Below, piece after piece: positions 1 to 9,871 of a DNA stretch of 64,000 nt. The position numbers and the translations under genes are program-made. This stretch comes from Nelumbo lutea. Lineage: Eukaryota; Streptophyta; Magnoliopsida; Proteales; Nelumbonaceae. The notes beneath the pieces are model-generated. The model did not search any database. It was not told where the DNA came from and worked only from the letters and a program-made list of their open reading frames with translations. The DNA is taken from positions 26,280,378 to 26,344,377 of the forward strand of contig JAKGHH010000008.1 of the NCBI GenBank assembly GCA_022828595.1. The letters are read 5' to 3'. Within the stretch, counting starts at the first letter, position 1. Each line of letters begins with the position of its first letter.

Positions 1-830
1 TAATGGTATGCATTTACCCAACTCTCATATTGACTCTTCCACTATTCACACCTCTTCTGGATCCTTTGAATTACATAACATTTTATATGTACCTCGGAGC
101 ACTAAAAATCTTTTGTTAGTAAGCCAATTCTGCAAGGATAATAATGTTGTGTTTATATTTGATGCCTCTAGTTTTCTTGTAAAGGATTGGATGATAGGGA
201 AGACTCTCTTCAAAGGACCAATTAAAGATGGCTTATACAAGGTGCAATCTATTTCCAGCAGTCTTATGGCTTTGATTGGAGAACACACCTCCAATGATGT
301 TTGGCGTTTGCATTTGGGACATCCTAGTCATAGAATTACTTCTCATATTATTTCTAATTATGATTTACCGATTTCTAATAAATCATTTTCCTTCTATACG
401 GCCTATCCTATAGGGAAAGCTCATTCTCTTTCTTTCTCCTCTAGTAGTTTAGTTCTTACAAAGCCATTTAGAATTACTTTTTTCTGATGTTTGGGGTCCT
501 GCCCCTTCCACTTCATTTGAAGGATTTAAATATTATTTATCTTTTGTGGATGCTTTTAGTAAATGTATTTGGATAATTCCTATGACTGATAAATCTTAGG
601 TGCCATCCTTATTTCTATCATTCAAAAATCATGTTGAAAATTTATTGGATTACAAAATCAAAGTTGTTCAGACAGATAAAGGCACAGAATATAAGCCTCT
701 TACTGACTATGGTGATCTTCCATTGACATTCGTGTCCTCATATGCACCAACAAAATGGTGTTGTTGAATGTCAACGTCGCATCATTGTGGAGATAGGTCT
801 AACTTTCATGGCTACGGTGCTTGTTCCCCA
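1..830 (+). pseudogene. Ty1/Copia polyprotein fragment (GAG-pre-integrase and integrase core), truncated at the window edge
   Basis: The first 159 codons (8-487) are open and read as the GAG-pre-integrase region of a Copia polyprotein, with the typical 'NILYVPRSTKNLL' and 'LGHPSH' segments. After the stop, the same frame continues into the integrase core: 'SDVWGPAP' near 483-510, 'VVQTDKGTEY' near 663-692 and a damaged NGVVE-like stretch near 750-790. The zinc-binding half that should read CxxC has both cysteines replaced by tyrosine ('FYTAYPIGK'), which fits TGT-to-TAT decay. A stop at 597-599 and frame changes near 740 show it is dead. It lies left of the peptide cluster and is not the same copy as the Copia at 46.8-54.5 kb. 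Confidence 0.85.
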
Positions 831-839
831 AAATAGGTG

Positions 840-1330
840 GTACGATGCGACCAAGATAGGAGATCATCACACAAATGGGGACAACTCCGCTGGAGATTAG
901 GTATTATCCTGAAGACCTCAGCAATTAACCTCATCCTGACAACCCCAAAAGCCTCATTCAACTAGGACATGGATATTCAGCTATATAAAGGTACCTCCCA
1001 CTCAAGGTAAATTATCCAACTTTTGACTTCATACCATTACTCTACTCGAACCAGCATCGTTCTCTAATTGCTCAACCCGACCGCCCACTACTTTCTACTG
1101 ACTTGAACAATGAAGTACCTACCTAGGGGTCACTACTCGGGCCTCTGACCTTTTCTTGGTTTCAAATCTCATTGCGCAACTTTTCCCTTCCACCTCGACT
1201 TCGCCCAGTTGGCAAGGATTATCTGACCATTGGCGTTGTCTGTGAGAAACACACAAAAATGCTTCACTAAACCCTCTCTTTACCGCACAATCAAGAAAGA
1301 TGTAGAGAAACACCTCTAAAAGATAATTCT
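840..1330. other. Possible LTR/leader remnant of a Ty3/Gypsy-type element; otherwise unassigned
   Basis: No gene is visible. A 'tatataaagg' box at 983-992 and a later 'TGGCGTTGTCTGTGAGAAAC' string (1232-1251) resemble the TATA box and the 'TGGCGCCGTCTGTGGGAA' leader/primer-binding region of some plant Gypsy elements. This rests on motif resemblance only. No second LTR was found. Confidence 0.3.
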
Positions 1331-1390
1331 TATGTTTTAGCAAAACTCAAAAATGATACAGGTAACCAAAACAAAATTGCCCGTTAAAAC

Positions 1391-1640
1391 TTGGAGCGTG
1401 TTTGGTATCAATGCAGCTTTTCAGAGAAATGGTTCCAGCTCAGCATTGCAAACAAGTTTAATAAAAACCATCAAAAAAGTTATTTAGTTGAGCCACTTAT
1501 AAGATAAACAGTTCTCTCGAAAATCGTAATAGTTGTTTATCAAAAAAATGCCAAAATATTTAAAGCATATTTTGTCTCATTTTTCAAGACAAAATCATAC
1601 AAAACGTTTATTTTATAAACGCCATCAAAACCAAACAACT
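1391..1640. mobile_element. Small non-autonomous DNA element (MITE candidate)
   Basis: It begins near 'GCGTGTTTGGTATCAATGC' and ends near 'CATCAAAACCAAACAACTG', an imperfect inverted pair. In the paralogous upstream blocks near 41476 and 57290 the flanking text runs straight through ('attaaaactttataacgaac'), so about 250 bp has been added here. I could not fix the exact target-site duplication. Confidence 0.45.
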
Positions 1641-1878
1641 GTTTTATAATGAACCTACATCATACATTACATGGGTTCTTCGAAAATAAGTTCTAAGAGA
1701 CTCGCCAAAAGTCATCTTCTTCACATACGAAAAAATGGAGTTATGGGCAACCCATTTTCCCAAGTGCTGAAAGATTGAATCTTTCCAAACTGAGCCTTGC
1801 TAAAAGGAATATAATTCAAGAAAACTACAGCCTCGAACAAATGTAGAGCCTCCATACTGGTCAGTCTTAAATTCTTAA

Positions 1879-2153
1879 GGTTGTGTTTGCTTGCATGCAA
1901 TTTTATTTATACTATTACTAATACAAATGCATGGGATTTCAAGTGCATGTAAGAAATGCGAATTCTTATTTAATTTGGTTCTGAATTTTATATTATTCTG
2001 CTTCATGTCTTAATTTAATTCATTTATATTGCAATCAAACAAAATAAACTAAAATTTAAAACAAAAATAAGTCAGAATTTACACTCAAATCATTTGTACT
2101 ATCATAATTTTGTATCAATGCAAATTTATTTGCATTGCAACCAAACACAGCAC
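1879..2153. mobile_element. Tourist-like MITE upstream of copy A
   Basis: The ends are inverted: 'GGTTGTGTTTGCTTGCATGC' on the left, and the reverse of 'TTGCAACCAAACACAGCAC' on the right. The paralogous blocks near 35684 and 57545 read 'gtcttattgttaattaacc' with no insert. 'taa' flanks both sides, which suits a 3-bp target-site duplication. The right part of the same element also lies near 23915-23990 upstream of copy C, so it is older than the A/C duplication. Confidence 0.55.
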
Positions 2154-2159
2154 AACTAA

Positions 2160-2960
2160 CCTTTCTACAAAAGACCTCGTCTGTGTGAAAAAAAGCAGTT
2201 ATAGCTTATAAAAGGTAACCATAGTCAATCAAGTAATGGAGGTTACCGGCCCAGATAAACTTGATTACCATATTCTAAGGTACTCCCTGTTCATCGCTCA
2301 GTCTTTCCAAGCGAGCACTGATTTTGAGAATGTTAGAGATGACAGTATGGCAGATTCCGACAAAGTTAGAAATAGTTCATTTAAAAATTAGTTTTCATCA
2401 ATCCTTAAAAAGCTAATTCTTGAATTATTTCTGTTAGGGGCTGTTTGAGCAGTTAAGCATAATACCCCTTTTTGCCAGCATGCGCAGTTGCATGATCCTA
2501 CCAATTTACAGTAATAACCTAAGCCAGAGAAATGCCATTGTTTGGATTTTCAAACTGGATCAAAAGATAGCCCAAATTTCAAAAAGGACAAAAAGGGCAA
2601 TAGTTCCTCAACATGGTTTGGCCATTTTCCAAAATTTTGAAGAGTTATCAAACTTAAAAGTAACCTTGGTCTCGCTACTGTCAGTTGCCAGGCGTAGCAG
2701 AAATGGGTCACCATCCAAAGACCCATTAACTACCTGCCTTGCTTATTTATGGCCTTGAATAAGATGAATCGATCCAGATTTTGTTTTTCTTTTCTTTTCA
2801 TTTGAAATTCACCCACCTTGGAATGCTATTTATGAATACATCTACAGACCCAGAACTATCTACAAATACCCTGATCACAACTCATTATCATTCCATAAGA
2901 TAGATACCACACAGTTTTCTTGCACAATAGAGCACACTCTTGCGAATAGGTTGATACAAT
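2160..2960 (+). promoter_or_regulatory. Duplicated upstream block of defensin-like copy A
   Basis: No gene. This roughly 800-bp segment recurs, with losses, in front of the other copies. Landmarks are 'caagtaatggaggtt' (2230), 'gatcaaaagatagcccaa' (2557), 'ttcaaacttcaaagtaacctt' variants (2650) and 'agaaatgggtcaccatcc' (2699). Because the same DNA precedes most copies, the promoters were duplicated along with the coding exons. The last 100 bp holds a TATA-like box and a short 5' leader. Confidence 0.7.
2861..2868 (+). promoter_or_regulatory. TATA-like box of copy A (TACAAATA)
   Basis: It aligns with TATAAATA in copies D, E and G, about 100 bp before the start codon. Copies A and C share a T-to-C change giving TACAAATA, so their core promoter may be weaker. 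Confidence 0.55.
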
Positions 2961-2961
2961 A

Positions 2962-3510
2962 ATGGCCAAGTTTTTCGGCTGCTTCTTCTTCTGCGTCCTC
3001 CTAGTCCTCTCAGGTTTGTTGTACTTTCCTCATTTTCACTTGTTTGTATCTGTTTATCCATACGTTCATGGTCATTTCTATAATACACGAATACATCTTT
3101 CTGTATCAACATCAAGAAACAACTTGCTATTTGCAAAGGTTGCAAGCTATATACACTTCTCCCACACTATGTTGCAGCCATGGTTACATCACAGTGCACC
3201 AGATAACATCAAATGATGCAACCTTTAACAGTCCAATATGTTGTTGTTCTTTCTTTTATTTTATGTGTATTGATATTTACTTATTTATTTTTTTGATATT
3301 CATTAATTTGCTATGGTTGTTGCAGTTGCATCAGTATTGCCTAGTTCGGATGCTCTGGACGCTGATAATTGTAGAAAGGTTGTTTTTACCCCGGGTATTT
3401 GTAATCTCCCATTATGCAAGTCCTGGTGCTCCAGAAACTTTGGTGGCCAAGCTACTTGCTTTAACAATGATGAATCTTCCACCAGTGCCTGTGTCTGTGT
3501 CTATTGCTAA
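2962..3510 (+). CDS. Defensin-like secreted cysteine-rich peptide, copy A (intact, two exons)
   Basis: Exon 1 is 2962-3013 and exon 2 is 3326-3510, joined across a 312-bp phase-1 GT-AG intron, giving 78 residues. Residues 1-20 form a signal peptide (MAKF start, then a Phe/Leu/Val core). The stretch to about residue 31 ('PSSDALDAD') may be a short linker or propeptide. The mature part has eight cysteines at 33, 43, 48, 52, 62, 73, 75 and 78, spaced C-x9-C-x4-C-x3-C-x9-C-x10-C-x1-C-x2-C, with 'KSWC' and a Gly-Gly before Cys62. CxxxC, a Gly before the fifth Cys and CxC are hallmarks of cysteine-stabilised alpha-beta (defensin-like, LCR) peptides, which act outside the cell in defence or in pollen-pistil signalling. 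Target and expression are unknown. I chose this ATG because all copies share the downstream frame and the 'gatacaa(a/t)' context. The nearest relative is copy C. Confidence 0.85.
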
Positions 3511-3553
3511 TTAGGTTGAATAATCTCTTTCGTTTTTGTTAGTGATTCTATGT

Positions 3554-3559
3554 AATAAA
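3554..3559 (+). terminator. Polyadenylation signal AATAAA of copy A
   Basis: It lies 44 bp after the stop codon within 'tatgtaataaatgcag', a context kept in every copy ('atgtaataaaggcagc' in most). This is a motif match at the expected spacing. Confidence 0.7.
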
Positions 3560-3779
3560 TGCAGTCTCTCTGCTCCTTGTACTGTTTCTTCTTCATCAAT
3601 CAATCTAAGTGGAGCTCTTTAATTTCTTTTGGCGAAAATAAAGAAAAATAAATAGGAATTGCAGCATATAATTAATTGTATATTAAATAAAATAGTGGCA
3701 TTGCCTTCTTCTACTCTAACCTACTCCATGCCTTCTCCTGGGCCTCAATCAGGTCACAGAGGTAAACCTCTAATAAAAT

Positions 3780-4310
3780 CAACTTTGATAAGGTTGTGTC
3801 AGGAATCAAAAACACAAAGACAAGACTTAAAGTGCAAGGGGTAATCGTTCTCACCCCAATACCACTGTCCAACACTAGGTTTACCAAGGGTCGTTAGCTC
3901 TCTACACCATCAATAGAGTCGGAGGGAGGAGGGAGAGTGACCTGATCAGGAGTATATTGTAGAGTAGCTACTGGCAGACCTTCGCCTTGGCCCTGTGTCC
4001 CATGAGCCTTTGGTCTCATAACCTTCTTCTTCTATAGCCTCTCACTTGTAGTAGCAACAGGAAGCCTCATGCTTGCCACAATCTTCTTCTTCTTCTAGAC
4101 TGCCACGACCTCGTCACCTTTTACTTGGCTGCCTCAACAATGAACACCTTCCTTGTCTAGACCTAGGATCCCTTCTTACTAGCTACGGCTACAGCCTTCT
4201 TTGTCATGACCTCCTCCTTGTCTTTCTTGTTGGTGGCAAATGTTACCCTCTTCATTTGAGCATAATCTATATCTAGATAGGAAATCAGATAAAAGTTAGT
4301 ATGATACACC
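3780..4310 (-). repeat. Decayed LTR-element / coiled-coil ORF remnant (dispersed family)
   Basis: The segment from 'ataaggttgtgtcagg' to the 'catgagcctttggtctcat' stretch recurs at 25555-25750 and 61430-61800, and its left part resembles 39925-40030 and 54750-54860. The minus strand gives broken coding such as 'HGTQGQGEGLPVAT'. It looks like the gag-side remnant of a retroelement, but no domain is firm. Together with copy A it forms a block duplicated around copy C. It holds no intact gene. Confidence 0.5.
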
Positions 4311-4449
4311 TAGCAGCCAACAAAAACCTATCAGGAAAATGAATTTATCAAGGTTGTCAAGGGTAAGACTTGGCTCACTAGCTAGGGCTGCCTCCTTTAG
4401 AAGACCTTCAATTATAACAAGCCCACTATGCCTAATATGGATCAATAGC

Positions 4450-4870
4450 CAAGGTTTCAAATTTCAATACGATACATACGATATGGGGCATATCGTATCA
4501 TATCTTTAAAATCTTGGAATAAGATGTGTTGGAAAATTAGTGGTATTGTATTTTTTTCCACTATATCGGACCCGTATTGGACTATATCGGGCCATACCGG
4601 GAGTGTATCAATGAATATCGGTACTGTATCGACTGATACTCTACAAAAAAGATACGAACAAAATGAAAAGAAAAATAAAAGGGAAAATAAAGCTTCTTTC
4701 CCCTGAAATAGTCCTTCTTTCATCCTAAATGACTTTAAAACTCCAAACCTCATGCCTAGAGTTCTAGGTATGCAAAAATATGCAATAAACAAGTATAAAT
4801 CTTTATTGTTTTTTGAAGGTTTTTCAAATTTTGAAATAATATGGCAAAAAAAATGTAAGTTTTTATGCAT
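4450..4870. repeat. Dispersed repeat rich in GATACG/TATCG steps
   Basis: It begins 'caaggtttcaaatttcaat' and then alternates short GATAC/TATCG words, including 'ggggcatatcgtatc'. A second copy with the same 'ggggcatatcgtatc' words lies at 20520-20720. The ends are not defined, so I only call it a shared repeat. The minus-strand reading frame across it has no recognisable domain. Confidence 0.4.
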
Positions 4871-5400
4871 TGCATAATATCTTGTGATTTCTTTTTTTTT
4901 TTTTTGTTGTTGAATGTTTAAATCTATGTTTATCTACATTCCTTACATTCAAAATCACAATTTTTTGTGTTATAAATAGATTTATGGAAATTCTGTGAAG
5001 AGATTTGAGAGAATATAAATAAACAAAAAGTTTGAAAGGGTAATTTTTTATCTGCTTATAAAGACATAATATGTTTTAGATCTTTGGATTTATCACTACA
5101 ATTCAAAATATTACAATTCTATGGATGATTTATCATATGCATAGAGCAATTAAATTTCTTATTTAATAAATTTTTTATTTGTATATTTTTAAAAGTAAAA
5201 AATAATTAATAATTAATTATAATTTATCATTAGATCACAATGATCAAATATACTATAATTTTGTGGATGATCTATCATATCCATATAGCAATTTACATTT
5301 CTTCTTTAAGAATTATTTTTTTAATATATTGTACAATGTTAATTTATTTTTCACTTTTTATAATTTTTGAAAATAAAAAATAAATAGTAACTATTTAAAT
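4871..5400. other. AT-rich spacer, nothing recognisable
   Basis: Long A/T runs with stops in all frames. A 'atcacaatgatcaaatatac' style duplication of 'tctatggatgatttatcatat' and 'ttgtggatgatctatcatat' (5111 and 5261) suggests a short local duplication about 150 bp apart. Confidence 0.5.
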
Positions 5401-5600
5401 AATGAAACCAAACCGATAACTGTGGGCCTATTTTTGAAACCAAACTGGTACTATCAATTTATTTTAATGATAAATAATATATTATATGTTATAAATAGAT
5501 ATATTTATATAATGCATATTTATTAATTTATAATATATATAGGAAATATAAAATATATATAAATATATATAATATATATAAATATACATAAAATATATAG

Positions 5601-5633
<33 letters not shown>

Positions 5634-5812
5634 AGTCTGTTTGCTGATTAACTACTGATTTTCTATATTAGTTAATCGAAACTAAATCAATACCTTCAGC
5701 TTTTTTAAAAATACCGAACCGTTCAGTTCTGTTATCTTGATTTTTTGTTCGGTTTTAGTTTGTTTCTTTGATTCAGTTTGGTTTTAATTTCGGTTTTTCT
5801 TTCTCACATCTA
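5400..5812. mobile_element. Decayed hAT-like MITE with AT-rich core
   Basis: Its right end 'cggtttttctttctcacatc' matches 'cggtttttcttgctcacccc' at 35514-35533 and the remnant at 57396-57415. Its left part ('aactgtgggcctatttttga') matches 35070 and 41640. Inside is an (AT)n run at 5603-5631. The same element sits in the upstream blocks of copies E, F and G, so it was part of the ancestral duplication unit. Confidence 0.5.
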
Positions 5813-6882
5813 GCTGAAAGAATGAATATTTCGACCCGTATTCAGTTCAGGGCCCATAGCTTGTTGGATCCTTAAAGAATAACAAACCATCTGACTGAAT
5901 AAAGCTACAACCTCAAACAAATCCATAGCCTTGAGACTGATCAGTATTATTGTTATTTCGGGATCAACTATGATAGGGAAAAGATATAATATCTGAAAAA
6001 CTTCTGACCAGTCAACTGTAATCATAAATATGGTAGTCAATCAGGTCTTGTTTATCAAAATTTATGGGTGAGTTTTGATTGGTAAAATTCTTCCCATACC
6101 ATATCTTTTCCGCATCATAGACTTTCCCATTATAAGAAAACAAAAAGCTAGCTCATATTCTTGTTGGCTTGCAATTTGCAGCAAAAAGCTAAGCAATGCC
6201 ACTGTTAGATCCCAAAAAGGATCAAAAGATAGCCCAAAATCCAAAAAGGACAATATATGGTTGCTCCAGTACTATTGGTGTGCCTTGTTTTGGCCTTTTT
6301 CCAAGGTTTTCAAACTTCAAAGTAACCTTAATCTTGCTACTGTCATTTACCATACATAGCAGAAATGGGTCACCATTCCTGTATAGCTGTTTTTCCAGTA
6401 TTCCAACATGAAAATTCCTAAAAATTAGGCCAAAATTATGCATTAAAAACACAGCTCCAAATGCAAGATCAGCAGTAATTATTTTAAGATGGTAAATAAA
6501 GAAACCATGTTTAGCAATATGGAGCTTACTATCTCCAAAAGGATAGCATTTACAGTATTTGCAATCTTTATCCTAACCAAGAGTAAAGAAAAGCTTTACT
6601 TGCTTACTTGGTTAATGTTAGCAAATAACTTAGTTTAATAGGACAGAGAACAAGTGGATCCACTAATTTCATAATTGGGTAAGTAGACATGATTAGGTCA
6701 TCAGTGCTAAAATTTCTTGAAGCTTTGTCATGTTTACGTAAGTCCCAATTAGGCCTCTTAATAAGATATGCAGGGCCAAGAACTCTAGAAGTACCCCCAC
6801 AACTCTTTATCATTCCATAAGATATACACAGTTTTTCTTGAACAATAGATCTAACACACTGTGCAAATAGGTTGATACAAAG
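5813..6882 (+). promoter_or_regulatory. Duplicated upstream block of copy B
   Basis: No gene. It shares landmarks with other copies: 'gatcaaaagatagcccaaaa' (6220), 'caaacttcaaagtaacctt' (6311) and 'aattgggtaagtagacatga' (6672). The TATA region reads 'ctctagaagtacccccac' near 6783, where other copies have 'ctctataaataccc', so the core promoter is eroded. At 6629-6631 it keeps the empty TTA target that is filled by a MITE upstream of copy E. Confidence 0.6.
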
Positions 6883-7459
6883 ATGGCAAAGTTTTACGGC
6901 GGCTTCTTCATCCTCCTAGTCCTCTCGGGTTTCCTTAAACCATCCTCATTTTCTTATGTTTGTCTCGGTTTTTCCATACGTTAATTTATGATCATTTCTA
7001 TAATACATGAATACATCTCTCTGAATCAACACGAAAAAACGAAAACGACTTGCCATTTGCAATGGTTTCAAGCTACACTCCTCCTCTGCTATACATGAAA
7101 TCTTTATCAGTGACAACGGGAATCCTGGTAGAATGTATACAGACATGGTCTGATTCCCCCTGGCCGGCTCCTCCCCATTCAGACTTTATTTATTTATTTA
7201 TTTCCTGTTTGATATTTATTTGCTTATTGTATAAACGATCGATGCATGGTTGTTGCAGTTGCTTCAATGTTGCCCGGTTCGGATGCTGCTAACGGTGGTA
7301 CTTGTGTGGAAGTTCTGCCGCTCGGCAGCGATGACCGATGAGTGTATTATCCGCGCATGCATGTCCTGGTGCTCCCGAATGTACTATGGCCATGCTCATT
7401 GCGAAAGAGATGGAAATAACAATAACTGTGTCTGTGTGTCTATAATTGCTAATTATTAG
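6883..7459 (+). pseudogene. Defensin-like peptide gene copy B, frameshifted
   Basis: Exon 1 (6883-6928, 'MAKFYGG' start) and its GT donor are intact, and the acceptor 'ttgcag' ends at 7258. Read through the phase-1 junction, exon 2 gives 'VASMLPGSDAANGGTC' and then stops at TGA after 'GSDDR', before the second cysteine. The second to seventh cysteine equivalents ('CIIRACMSWC' onward) continue in another frame, so the region between the first and second cysteines changed length by a number not divisible by three. Copy E has 36 bp between the homologous GTT and TGCATGTCC; here there are 46. Near the end, 'CVCVYC' is replaced by 'CVCVSIIANY', so the eighth cysteine is also lost. With a decayed TATA box and a transposon in the stop region, this copy is dead. 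Closest relative: copy E. Confidence 0.85.
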
Positions 7460-7967
7460 ACCTGGCAAACAGTTGACCCAACCCAATCCGTAAAACAGGG
7501 TTAGGGTCTCATATTTAGCAACCTGAATGTAAGAATGACCCGACCCAAACCAATTTGGAAAAATCTGAGTTGGGTTGGGTTGGGTTGGGTCATGGGTCAA
7601 CCCGCTGATCTGATTATCAAGTCTAATTTGGATTATTTATGCATTGTTAGAAGTTTCTACCCTTTAATTTTTTTCTATTTAGTCATTACTCTTTATAGTT
7701 TACTCTTTAAATTGCTAAACGTTCATTTTTTTATTTTATATTTGGAATTTTAAGGTTAATTCCTTTAATTTTGGCATTTTTCATGTAGTTTTTCTTTTAT
7801 TTTTTAATTTCAGTTATTTTTTGGGATGACCCAAATTGAACCATGGGTCAACCCTAACCCGAACATTTAGGGTTAGGGTCTAGTATTTGACAACCCAACC
7901 CGAAACTTAAGCTGAAGAGTCTTGACCAAACCCGAACCCGACCCACCCAACTCAATTGTCAGGTCTA
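7457..7967. mobile_element. Non-autonomous hAT element (MITE) at the stop codon of copy B
   Basis: The 511-bp element starts TAGACCTGGCAAAC and ends with its inverse (TTGTCAGGTCTA), flanked by 8-bp repeats CTAATTAT (7449-7456) and CTAATTAA (7968-7975). An 8-bp duplication and a TAG-starting terminal inverted repeat are hAT features. Both subterminal regions carry repeated GGGTT/AACCC words ('gggttgggttgggttgggt' near 7572), like transposase-binding arrays. It carries no coding capacity. The pre-insertion sequence matches the '(g)ctaattag' at the stop codon of copies A, C and E. Confidence 0.85.
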
Positions 7968-8014
7968 CTAATTAAGTTAAATAATCTCTTTCGCTTTTCT
8001 TAATGATTGTACGT

Positions 8015-8020
8015 AATAAA
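8015..8020 (+). terminator. Displaced polyadenylation signal AATAAA of copy B
   Basis: The family 3' context ('taatctctttcg ... gtaataaagg') resumes right after the hAT element, so the signal was pushed about 510 bp further from the stop. Confidence 0.6.
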
Positions 8021-8339
8021 GGATTACCAAATGGCACTATTGCTAAGTAAGAAAAATATAGATAAGGATCACAAGCTCATTCTGAAATTGATTGTAGATT
8101 CTTTAGTGGTCATTGGATGATATAAGAGTCGATTGTGGCCTTAGTGGACCTTCTTGTTTCTTACTTATTCTTCTTTTATTTCTTATTTTTCTTCATCATG
8201 GGCCATTTCCTCTGTGTGGATACCCTATTTTTGCGCCCCTCAATCTTTCTATAGCATTTCAAGTTTCAAGCATGCTTCAACTAACTTCTCAGCTGACTAG
8301 AGGGCATTTTTTTTATTTTCACAAATGTTTAGACCTCTA
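8021..8339. other. Duplicated 3' flank of copy B
   Basis: No gene. 'ttgtagattctttagtggtc' (8091) and 'cttcatcatgggcc' (8191) recur downstream of copies E (38154, 38439) and F (45694, 45770), marking the 3' end of the duplicated unit. Confidence 0.55.
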
Positions 8340-9070
8340 GTATCCAACACCATAGGTATGTAGAGCCCAAAAATCCAAATCTAATGACACGGAAATCACC
8401 CAAATCCAACACCGATTACCCATTCTTCTTAAGACTCAAAGCAGAAAATGATTCTCATTGCTCGATCATATCATTTTGATCCTCAACCTTATCTCAAGCT
8501 AAATAAGAAATCCAACACCATGGGTACATAGATCCCAAAAACTCGAATCCAATAATACTAAGATCACACAAATCCGACACCATTTACTCTATCATCTTAA
8601 GACCCAAAGTCGAAATAGATTTCGATAGTCCAATCAGGATCATTTTGATTTTGAAACTTGTCCTAGGTCAAATTTGAAATCTGAGACCATTGGTATGTAG
8701 AGCACAGAATTTTGAATTCGAGAACACCATGATCACACAAATCCCATGTCGTTTACCACTTCATCTTAATACCTAATTATAGAACCAATTTTAATCATCC
8801 AATCGGGATCAGTTTGATCCTAAACCTTATCTTACATCAAAGCATAAACCCAAAATCATAGGTAGGTAGAGCAAAAAATCCAAATCCAAAAACTCCAAGA
8901 TCACCCAAATCTAACACTATTTACCTCTTCATCTTAAGATTCGAATCCAGAACCAATTCTGATAAACCGATTGGGATCACTTTGATCCTAAACTAAACCA
9001 AAAATCTGATATCATAGGTACATAAAGCCTAAAAATCCAAATCCAACGACACCAAGATCACCCAAAAATA
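8340..9070. repeat. Tandem array, about 168-bp unit, four to five copies
   Basis: The word 'cat(a/g/t)ggtatgtagagc' and its variants return at 8351, 8519, 8688, 8857 and 9013, so spacings are 168, 169, 169 and 156. Each unit also holds 'atcaccaaatcc...ttacc' and 'atcttaaga(c)ccaaa' words. Units are well diverged. There is no open reading frame. A near-nucleosomal unit length is typical of plant satellite DNA. Confidence 0.8.
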
Positions 9071-9214
9071 TATGACAAAGACCCCCCTATACTTTGTTTT
9101 GCGACAAAGACCCCCTATACTATGACCATGAAACAAAGACCCCATTCTGTTAGCTTTCCCTTGAAATCCGCCATTACAATATTTTTTAATCCCCATACTA
9201 CCCTTGTGATAACA
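9071..9214. other. Unassigned spacer with a short internal repeat
   Basis: 'gacaaagaccccc(c)tatact' occurs twice (9075 and 9103), followed by a third partial copy ('aacaaagaccccattctg', 9133). Nothing coding is visible. Confidence 0.5.
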
Positions 9215-9425
9215 ATTTGGACAATTGGAGAAAAACAATAGCAGTGGCGGTAATCCCTTCTACCTCAAATTCCTTCACATTTCTCTTCTCCCTCTCTCTC
9301 TCTCTCTCTCTCTCTCCTTTATCTCTCTTCTTCCCCTTTCCCTTTCTCTACTCCCCTTTCTTCTTTCTACTTTCCTCTATTTTCTGTTCCACTCAACCAT
9401 AACCACCACAACTCGTTGTAGCATC
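9215..9425 (+). repeat. Left arm of an inverted repeat around the GATA pseudogene, with (CT)n tract
   Basis: 'ggtaatcccttctacctcaa' (9250) followed by a CT-rich tract (dense (CT)n at 9292-9316) matches, in reverse orientation, 18030-18262. It resembles the pyrimidine-rich 5' leader of a plant gene. Its partner lies on the far side of the GATA fragments, so the two arms flank them. Confidence 0.6.
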
Positions 9426-9587
9426 TAATTCAGTTGTTGAAAATAGACTACAAGGCCTGTTCCCAGGCCTCAAAGTTGCCTTACCAACGATGAAGGCTGG
9501 ACTCGCGATCGAAATCAGCAAGATGGAGTATTATCATCAGGATATTTAATCCTCCCGTGAATGCATTGTATAGGGGGTTTTTGACAG

Positions 9588-9871
9588 TATGACAACTTAG
9601 CCGAGCTTGAATGGCTTCGAATTTCGTGGAGAAATCATTCTTAAGAGAGGACTCACAAAAGCTACAATCGATTTTTGGGGTGAAAGCGCACATAGATGAT
9701 GTGTCCAAAACTCGAGAATTCCAACCAGAGAACAATAAGAATAACTCGATATTTCGTCCAGAGATGTTAGTTCCCACCAAAGTGAGAAGCAAGCCTTCCC
9801 GCACTGCTCCAAGCAATTGGTTTTTAAGACTACTCGTATTGTTGCTAGCAACATCATTGTCGGAATCTAAC
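9588..9871 (+). pseudogene. GATA zinc-finger transcription factor pseudogene, N-terminal part
   Basis: After a 1-bp shift near 9616, the plus strand reads 'SNFVEKSFLRED' and then 'TREFQPE', 'FRPEMLVPTKVRSK', 'APSNW' and 'LLVLLLATSLSESN'. This is the conserved region before the zinc finger in plant class-I GATA factors (family pattern 'EWLSNFVEESF...', 'VPAKARSKRSR', 'CNWSSRLLVLSP'). Coding stops at the LTR insertion, where the 5-bp duplication ctaac (9867-9871) lies. The rest of the gene resumes at 17157. The frameshift and the insertion show it is not functional. Upstream of 9588 the protein match fades; stops occur around 'TGACAACTTAG'. Confidence 0.75.

Noticed and set aside
3044..3514. 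156-codon frame overlapping copy A
   Set aside because: It runs through the intron and out of frame across exon 2; the spliced eight-cysteine reading is conserved in seven copies and this one is not.
7490..7900. TTTAGGG/TTAGGG-like words suggesting an interstitial telomeric repeat
   Set aside because: They are scattered GGGTT words within the subterminal regions of a hAT MITE; no tandem TTTAGGG run exists.
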